A DNA stretch of 64,000 nucleotides from Orobanche coerulescens (lineage: Eukaryota > Streptophyta > Magnoliopsida > Lamiales > Orobanchaceae), in assembly GCA_033398695.1 (NCBI GenBank), contig CM065806.1, forward strand, positions 36,171,001 to 36,235,000, given 5' to 3'. This document shows positions 57,693 through 64,000 of this stretch, in pieces. The translations under genes were made by a program, and so were the position numbers. The notes under the pieces were generated by a model. It searched no databases, was not told the DNA's origin, and saw only the letters and a program-made list of their open reading frames with translations. Position 1 is the first letter of the stretch, and every line of letters starts with the position of its first letter.

Positions 57693-59974
57693 TTCTACCC
57701 TCCTTAAAAGAAGTTTCGTCCCGAAACTTAAAACAAGTAGGGAGAAGAAATATTCCGCTAGGAAAAACTCAACGAGACACACAAGAATGCGTGACTAACG
57801 CCCAACGGCGAAATGTCACAAGCAACGCAAAGGAATATACGGCGTGAAAACACGCTCCACGGCGGCCAACACAACGTTGCCGTTAGGGATATAATAAAAC
57901 CAACAAGTGACAAGCGTCATCAAACGGATAGTATATTCAAGTCAATTATCCGACAATCACAAAACACAACGAACGAAAACCAATATGATTGACCAACCCA
58001 ACGGTACATCAATCAAAACGCGAGTCAACCGCTGAACAAACACGGAATCCCATCGCCTAAGGGCTGGAAGATCGAAAACGAAACTAATTTCCCGAACTGA
58101 AGGGAATTACGAAGGAGCCTGAATGTTCGCCAATCACGGAACGAGGTCAATAAAAACCGAACAATCAAACGATCAAACCACAACGATCGAGACAACAAAA
58201 ATCGAAGAATCATGTTCGAATCACAAAGAACAATAAAGTTCAAACAACAACTCCCAGGATGATCTGGTGAGAACTACAAGACATGCATTGCCGAAGATCC
58301 ACAGGAAAGGGGATAGCGATTGAAAAGTCACAACGACGAACGAGTTATTCCGAAACGATACCACACTCGTTCGATAAACAAAAACAAGGGGCGGACAATC
58401 TCAGAAATGTCAACAAACATAAATGAGTCGACAGAGTCGAAAACATAAGAGTTCCAAATCCGATCCACTTCGAATAAAAGAACTAGTAGAACCAAATGAT
58501 GTTACTTCCGAACAAGGTTCACAAGAATCGAACCGAACTCGAAAAAGTAACATCGATAACGAATCGACCCACAACAAGATCACGGCTCGTTCGGACGATG
58601 AAATCGAAATACAGAACAAGTTCATAAAGTGCCAACGAACATGAGCGAATCGATAGGCGGAGAAAGAGAAAATACAGAAGTCAAAATAGTACGGGCATTA
58701 CCTCCGACCTCGTCCACGCAATTCACAAAAACGGGAGCAAGGTAACAAGACATTAAACAATCGACGCATAACGGAACCATCACCGATGCACACGGTCATA
58801 CCAAACCAAGCTCTAACAGCTCGCACATGCGCGACAACGCAGGAATCACTACGAGACGATAATATTCAACACCAACATCCCGCCTCTCAGGGGCTAACGC
58901 AACAAATGTGTGGAAAGCGACTCAACGCTCACACCGCCAATTCGCCATACTGGAGAAAGTATCAAAAGGACACCGCGAACATCACACATACATACCCAGC
59001 CCTCACACGGGAATGGATAGGTTTTAAAACCGAAAACCTCATTTTGAAAATATTTTAGAAGAACACCGATTGATCTTGAGTATCATCTTTCAAAAAAAGT
59101 ACAAACGTGAAACATCGTTATCGAGACATTGGAGAACTATTTCGCATTTGATAAAAAAAATGAGGACACTTTCTCTTAGTGAAAACTTTCAAAATATTCG
59201 ACCCTCGGGTCTAAATAAAAGTGTTGAAAATATCTCAAAACATTTTGGTCCTCGAGGTAGAAAATTTTGAAATATATTGTGGCATCTAGGATGTACCACA
59301 AGAAAATATCTCATTTGAAAAGTATGTCTCAAATTTGTTTTTCCAAGATACTCAAGGTTTTCAAAAATCGATAGGCCGAATGCCCAAAACTCACACATAT
59401 CGACGTTCACTAAAACAACTCCTAGCACACGCATCAAAGCGTTTAAAATCAAGACAATACATGTCTTTAAACGGAAATAAGCGATAAAATGCCACATTGA
59501 GAACAAAACCACCGATAAAATACCCTCCCGCACTGGCTAGTGAACAAGTCGAACAGCGTATAAGCACAAAGCTTCCACAATAGAACTTGTAAAGCGTGCA
59601 AATCGATTCGAAAATCATCAACAACGGACAAAAACAACAATAAAAAGACATCACAAACGCATTTACACTCCTCGTATAAATCAAATACGAGATACGACTA
59701 AATAAATATACAGAAATCAAAATTCACATAAGTATACATTCACTTAACAAATAATCATAAAAATAGCTCGTGTCACACGAGGCACAACACAAAGAAGGGA
59801 GACTTACTTCCACAGTCGCACGAAGATGATGATCGCCCACGATACTAATCACGACCAACAAACTCAAGCGACGCGTCGCGACACGATCGGATAAAATCCG
59901 ACGAAACAAGACTCAAACAACACGACTTGACCCGACAGCCTAGGTTTCCTCAACCTAAGCTCTGATACCATTTA
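57693..59974 (-). other. Internal region of D2, noncoding
   Basis: It is collinear and highly similar to the D1 internal region. The primer site TGGTATCAGAGC on the minus strand (59970-59959) matches the canonical plant sequence fully. No gag or pol similarity is visible on either strand. Confidence 0.87.
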
Positions 59975-62900
59975 TGTAACACCCCCAATCCACTCAGGGA
60001 TATTACACGCCGTAGACCCTCTCCTCGAGGATCTACCAGGCTGGTAACGACGTTTAACATCTCGACAATGCCTTCAAGGCTACAATGACTCAGTAGACCG
60101 ATTTGGTCTTTCCACAAATACATACAGCTCAAATACAACTCATGCCCACGCAGGGGACAAAATACAACTACACCCGTACAACGGGGACAATACAGCAGCG
60201 GAAAATAAAGTACAACTGAACCAACACATGATGTACGGTTCCTCATGTGATTAGTATCGATCATCTTTCATCATCCTTCGTGCCGACCCTGTGTTATGCT
60301 CCAAAACCTGAATGCAAAAACAGACATCCACCCCCCGAATACTCGGGGGTTAGCAAAACTCCACTGTTTTGCTAGTGCAAGAACAAAGTGCAAATACGAG
60401 CCATACAATTCACATTCCACGAATAACAATAACCGAGGATCCTCAAAGATCCAGACGAAATGAAAAGTACTTCCCGAGGCAAGGGTTTGAGAAAACATTT
60501 CAAAATCGAAATATCATAAATCAATGGAAGTAATTTATAAAATGATTTAGAATGCCATCGAGAGTTTTAATAGAAAACAATTTAGGATTATCAAATCCTA
60601 CTTTTCGAAAACCAAAAGACAAAAGGGGTCACCGCCCCAAAGGTTTACTTTCTGAAAAATGACATTAACCAAACCGTTGGGATTTTCGCCCCAAATCAGA
60701 AAGCGACTTTTATAAAACCATTGGGATTTTAGCCCCAAATCTCATCAACTCACAGTACACGAGAACGTCAACAAGGTTCGTCTTCCAACATCAAAATCCA
60801 CAAATAAAGGATTTAAAACAAACAACAAAATACTCTAGAGCCATCCTAGCCAAGTAGGCCAAACAAACAACTTACCTCTTACACATCTAGTCAATGCATG
60901 CAAATGAAAACCGTTCAAAAGTACTCATTTCCGGAAATGCCAATGATCAAACCACATTTGTAAAAATGCACCACAATTAACCGCGGACCCACAGCTTCGT
61001 GGATCCCTGCCGAGACCCCGTCGGATCTAACCCACAGTGGTTAAAAGCAAACTCGCGGTCCCACAGCTTTGTGGAACCCTACCGAGACCCCGTCGAGTCT
61101 AACCCGTAGTGAGCATACACACACACACGTTACTCATGCAATACTAACATGCTAAGAATGTAAGTTCATTAAGAATACTCACTAGAGATGGCCATTAACT
61201 CGACACCATTACCAAACTCTTCAAAAATACAATAACAAGATTAAATAAGGAATACACGATTCCATAACTTAAACAATAGGAGTATCATCATAAAATCCTT
61301 CAACGTTGAAATAACCAAATCATAATCAATTCTCAAAACACCGTTCACAAATCACACTCGTTTTGAAAGAAAGCCTTTAACGAGGCCAAATCAAATCCTT
61401 TGAAACTTCATTTCAAAAAACCAAACAAACCCCACAACATGACCACCCATCATCATATCCATAACACGACAAAAGTATGGGCAAGGTACTTGCCTCGAAT
61501 AAGAACAACGGAGAATCGACCAAGTAGGTTGGCCCGAACCGACTACGTACCCGCCGACTCCACCGAACGCCAACTCACGTTCATAAACTACGAAGGACAA
61601 ATAATAACAATGAAATGAATTCCATAACACGACTCAAAGCCGTTGAATTCAAAGAACGAATGACGAAAGTTCACGGATTTCCCCAAAATGGCCAAGAACA
61701 CGATTCGTTCGTCAAAACCCGAAAACGGAATTCCAAGTTGAAATATGGATATACAATCCATAGAATATGTTTAACAACATCATTTAACCATAATCGATCC
61801 ATCGAAAGCGGATGAAAAAGCGAGATCGGGACAAATCCCCAAAAAGTCAATCCGAAGGAAATCAAGAATTATACTTGATTCGACGAAGAACAATGGATTA
61901 AATGATGTTAAACACAAGAATACTATCAAGATTAATCATACCCATCATGAATTAATCAACAACACGGAACGAATCGGACGAAAATGCAAAAATCCCCAAA
62001 TTCACGAAATTAGGGTTCTAAGGAAGATTACCTTGATTATTGGATCAAAGGTTGATAACAGACGATCGATTGATGTTATGAACTCAAGGACTTCATGGAT
62101 TTGTTGTTAAACAACATGGCTTCGCCGCCCATGAATCGCCACTCGCGGATGGAGAAGGAAGGAAATGAAAAGCGAAGTGAAATGTGACCGCCACCATATT
62201 TATCTCGGGCCGACCTAGCGTCGCTAGCCTTCCCGACTAGCGTGCGCTATCGGCCAGATCGCCGAGTACCCTCGGCCAGGGCCCACACGACCGGCATCAC
62301 CGACCAACCCCGCCGACCGAACTGCCGACCCAACTCCCGCTAGCGTGCGCTACGGCCGGATGCTGCGCTAGCCGACTGGCCCAAAGAGCCACCGGATCGA
62401 ATCGCCCGGCCAGTAACGACGCTAGCCGGCCGACGGCGGCGCTACGCTGCCGACTAGCGCGCTACGCCGGCGTAGCGTGCGCTACTCGCCGATCTGACCG
62501 AGTCGAACCTCGAAACCCCATCGCCCGGGCCCGATGGCGTACGCTAGGCCACCCGGCGGCGCTACACTGCCGGTTAGCGCGCAGCCTTTCCGGCCGAAGC
62601 GTGCGCTACGCCGGTTCTCGCGCACCGTCCGGCCGGTGCCCGCAATCGTCCGGGCCCCGCCACTGCCCGGCCATCCGCCACCGCCGTGGCTCGGCGACCG
62701 ATTCAGCGACGAGCGAACACGGCGAAAAGTTCGCGGACAACATAAACGACTCGAAATGAAAGCGTAATACCATAATTAGTCATACGCGACCAAGAAACGG
62801 GTCGAGACAACAATTACAGATACGGATACCCGTAACTTTCAAGAAATTACAAAATGGCCCAAAATGCCCGGAAATCACGATACGTGATCGAATAACCAAA

Positions 62901-63171
62901 CCGAAGTTCACAACACGTCTAACAAAGTTAAACGGACTTGCGGGAAACTCGAAACAACAGTTTCGGACGAGATTCGCAAGAATCGAACTCAAGTGCGGAA
63001 AAGTCGCTAAAAAGCACAGAACTCAACGAAACGACACCGAAACGAACTCGGATGTCAAAAAGTGTAGAATTAATCATTCTCAGAATGACGAAACGGTCAT
63101 GAGCGAGTCGTCAAAACGGACTCCGACCGAAAAAAGAAATTTACCGAAAATCGAAAATTGCGGATATTACA
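59975..63171 (-). repeat. 5' LTR of D2
   Basis: It is uninterrupted, about 3.2 kb, with ends TGTAACACCC and GGATATTACA. The twin hairpin is at 60329-60373, the ~57-bp duplicated units at about 60981-61110, and the GC-rich palindrome block at 62196-62710. Confidence 0.93.
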
Positions 63172-63703
63172 GAAGCTTCCCATCCAATTTTCTTACAAAC
63201 TGGCAAACAGGGTCTTTTAACGTCAGATTCCCAAGACGTTGTTCATATTCTGGTTTGAATTTATTCCACAAACATCGAATCCCGTAATGTACGAGTCCAC
63301 TAGGATGCGTGTCAAGAGAAATTTCGATATCATCTAAATTCTTCTTATTCAGACCATCCTTGATGAACTGAATTTTATCTTCTCTATTTGTGGAAGGAAT
63401 TCCTAAAGATCGACATCTTGAATCACAGTTCCACCTAGCACATTTGTAGCAAACGGCGATTTTCTTTGCTCGTCGTTTTTTGGCATATGAACGTTTTCCA
63501 AGCCCTGGTAAAAATCTAGTTGGTGTTTCCGTGAATTTACCCGCTATTCTCACTTTGGCTTCAATAATGAATCGAATATCAAAAGGTATGCCGTTATTCA
63601 TAAGCAACCTCATCCTTTCAAGTCTGGCTAGGTAAAGTTTCAAAATGACTTTTTTACTAAGAAAGGGAAATCTTTTTTCAATTGTTTTCAAAGTTTGTTC
63701 CAT
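63172..63703 (-). CDS. unrecognised small basic Cys-containing protein of element F (3' end beyond D2)
   Basis: I do not recognise this family. The frame starts MEQTLKTIEKRFPFLSKKV about 110 bp after the integrase stop and is open for 177 codons up to D2. Removing D2 adds a few codons from 45537 down to a TAG at 45519-45521, about 181 in all. Residues 75-92 combine a basic run (KKRRAKK) with CYKCARWNCDSRC, a possible metal- or nucleic-acid-binding knot. The N-terminal third looks helical and basic. No signal peptide or membrane segment is seen, so it does not look like an Athila env-type ORF. The uninterrupted frame hints at fairly recent constraint. Confidence 0.6.
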
Positions 63704-63814
63704 AATTAAAAATAAAAATAAAAAAATATCTACAAAATCAGTTGTTGTGGGAAACTGAAAAATCCGACTTTACTCGCCACGGAGTACCGTTATCCGCCAC
63801 TTGATAATGGAGTA

Positions 63815-64000
63815 TTAATCCACAATATCGGGGTCCTTAAGAAGAATCTCTTCTACCTCAAAAGACTTTAATTCCAAATATGGTTTTAACCGTTGACCAT
63901 TTACTTTGAAAATATTACCATTTTTTGGATTTTCAATTTCTACAGCCCCGTGAGGATAGACCGTATGAATAATAAATGGACCAGACCATCGTGAACGCAA
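63815..64000 (-). CDS. pol: integrase C-terminal end of element F pol (partial)
   Basis: The frame enters from the right edge and ends at a stop at 63815. It reads [28 protein letters not shown] and [13 protein letters not shown], the characteristic C-terminus of Tat/Athila integrases. No chromodomain follows, unlike the other gypsy elements here. Confidence 0.85.
   Translation of the reverse strand: MRSRWSGPFIIHTVYPHGAVEIENPKNGNIFKVNGQRLKPYLELKSFEVEEILLKDPDIVD

Larger units (their letters stand above)
45538..63171 (-). mobile_element. Element D2: second copy of the non-autonomous D family, carrying element E
   Basis: The left LTR (45538-47697 plus 56654-57692, split by E), internal region (57693-59974) and right LTR (59975-63171) repeat the design of D1. 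The TSD GAAGC is at 45533-45537 and 63172-63176. The two LTRs are almost identical over their first ~700 bp, so it looks younger than D1. It sits near the 3' end of an ORF of element F. Confidence 0.93.
41488..64000 (-). mobile_element. Element F: Tat/Athila-like Ty3/gypsy element, 3' part, interrupted by D2
   Basis: In minus-strand order this has the integrase C-terminus (63815-64000), an unrecognised ORF (63172-63703, ending at 45519 beyond D2), a LOG-like gene (44551-45207), a long noncoding region, a polypurine tract and the 3' LTR (41488-42810). D2 occupies 45538-63171. The remaining pol, gag and 5' LTR lie right of the window. The lineage rests on the integrase end and the CCCCCACACTTA polypurine style. 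The left flank GATAC (41483-41487) is the predicted TSD. Confidence 0.72.

Noticed and set aside
63172..63703. Calling this ORF an Athila envelope-like protein
   Set aside because: It is far shorter than Athila env-like ORFs and has no signal peptide or membrane segment.
1..64000. tRNA, rRNA, snRNA and organellar insertions
   Set aside because: No cloverleaf-forming or rRNA-like segment was recognised by reading; the TGGTATC(A/G)GAGC strings are retrotransposon primer sites, not tRNA genes. A covariance-model scan was not possible here.

Overview
The window is a plant nuclear repeat island, most likely from a eudicot. The evidence is a CACTA transposon with a Ulp1 protease and spliceosomal introns, Ty3/gypsy chromoviruses with chromodomains, a Tat/Athila-type gypsy element, Ty1/copia remnants, a hAT remnant, and one plant-type LOG (cytokinin-activating) sequence. 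I see no intact single-copy host gene, rRNA, tRNA or CRISPR array. Almost every base can be assigned to a transposable element inserted into another one. Most of the order of events can be read from 5-bp target-site duplications (TSDs) and from reading frames that resume after the insertion.

Left nest (1-18575). A plus-strand gypsy chromovirus, element C, is broken inside its integrase. Minus-strand gypsy element A (LTR 5327-7702, gag 4618-5112) abuts C at 7702/7703, and the CACTA element (ends at 4617) sits inside A's gag. Complete minus-strand gypsy element B (7941-17450, TSD AGTGC) lies inside C's integrase, which resumes in frame at 17451 and runs to a chromodomain, a polypurine tract and an LTR start. 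A hAT transposase remnant and AT-rich DNA follow (18575-19866).

Middle (19867-41487). Non-autonomous large-LTR element D1 spans 19867-28544 (TSD GGCAG). Next come copia gag/protease pieces interrupted by a solo LTR (29628-31114, TSD GAAAC), then a SIRE-like copia 3' LTR (31288-32749) that breaks the same gag. Minus-strand gypsy chromovirus G spans 32853-40911 (TSD GTTTG) and has lost its 5' part. A truncated gypsy LTR, H, follows.

Right nest (41488-64000). Tat/Athila-like element F on the minus strand has its 3' LTR at 41488-42810 and continues past the right edge of the window. Between its integrase and 3' LTR it holds an unrecognised ~181-codon ORF and an intronless LOG-like gene with its own TATA box and one in-frame stop. 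D2, a second copy of the D family (TSD GAAGC), splits the 181-codon ORF. D2's left LTR is in turn split by plus-strand gypsy chromovirus E (47698-56653).

How the parts relate. A, B, C, E and G are former gag-pol elements, now broken by many stops and frameshifts. D copies carry only LTRs, primer site and polypurine tract, so they would depend on such relatives for proteins. Two cis features recur across families: arrays of a near-palindrome, TAGCGYRCGCTA, just upstream of the LTR TATA box, and a pair of small hairpins in the LTR whose stems differ between families but still pair.
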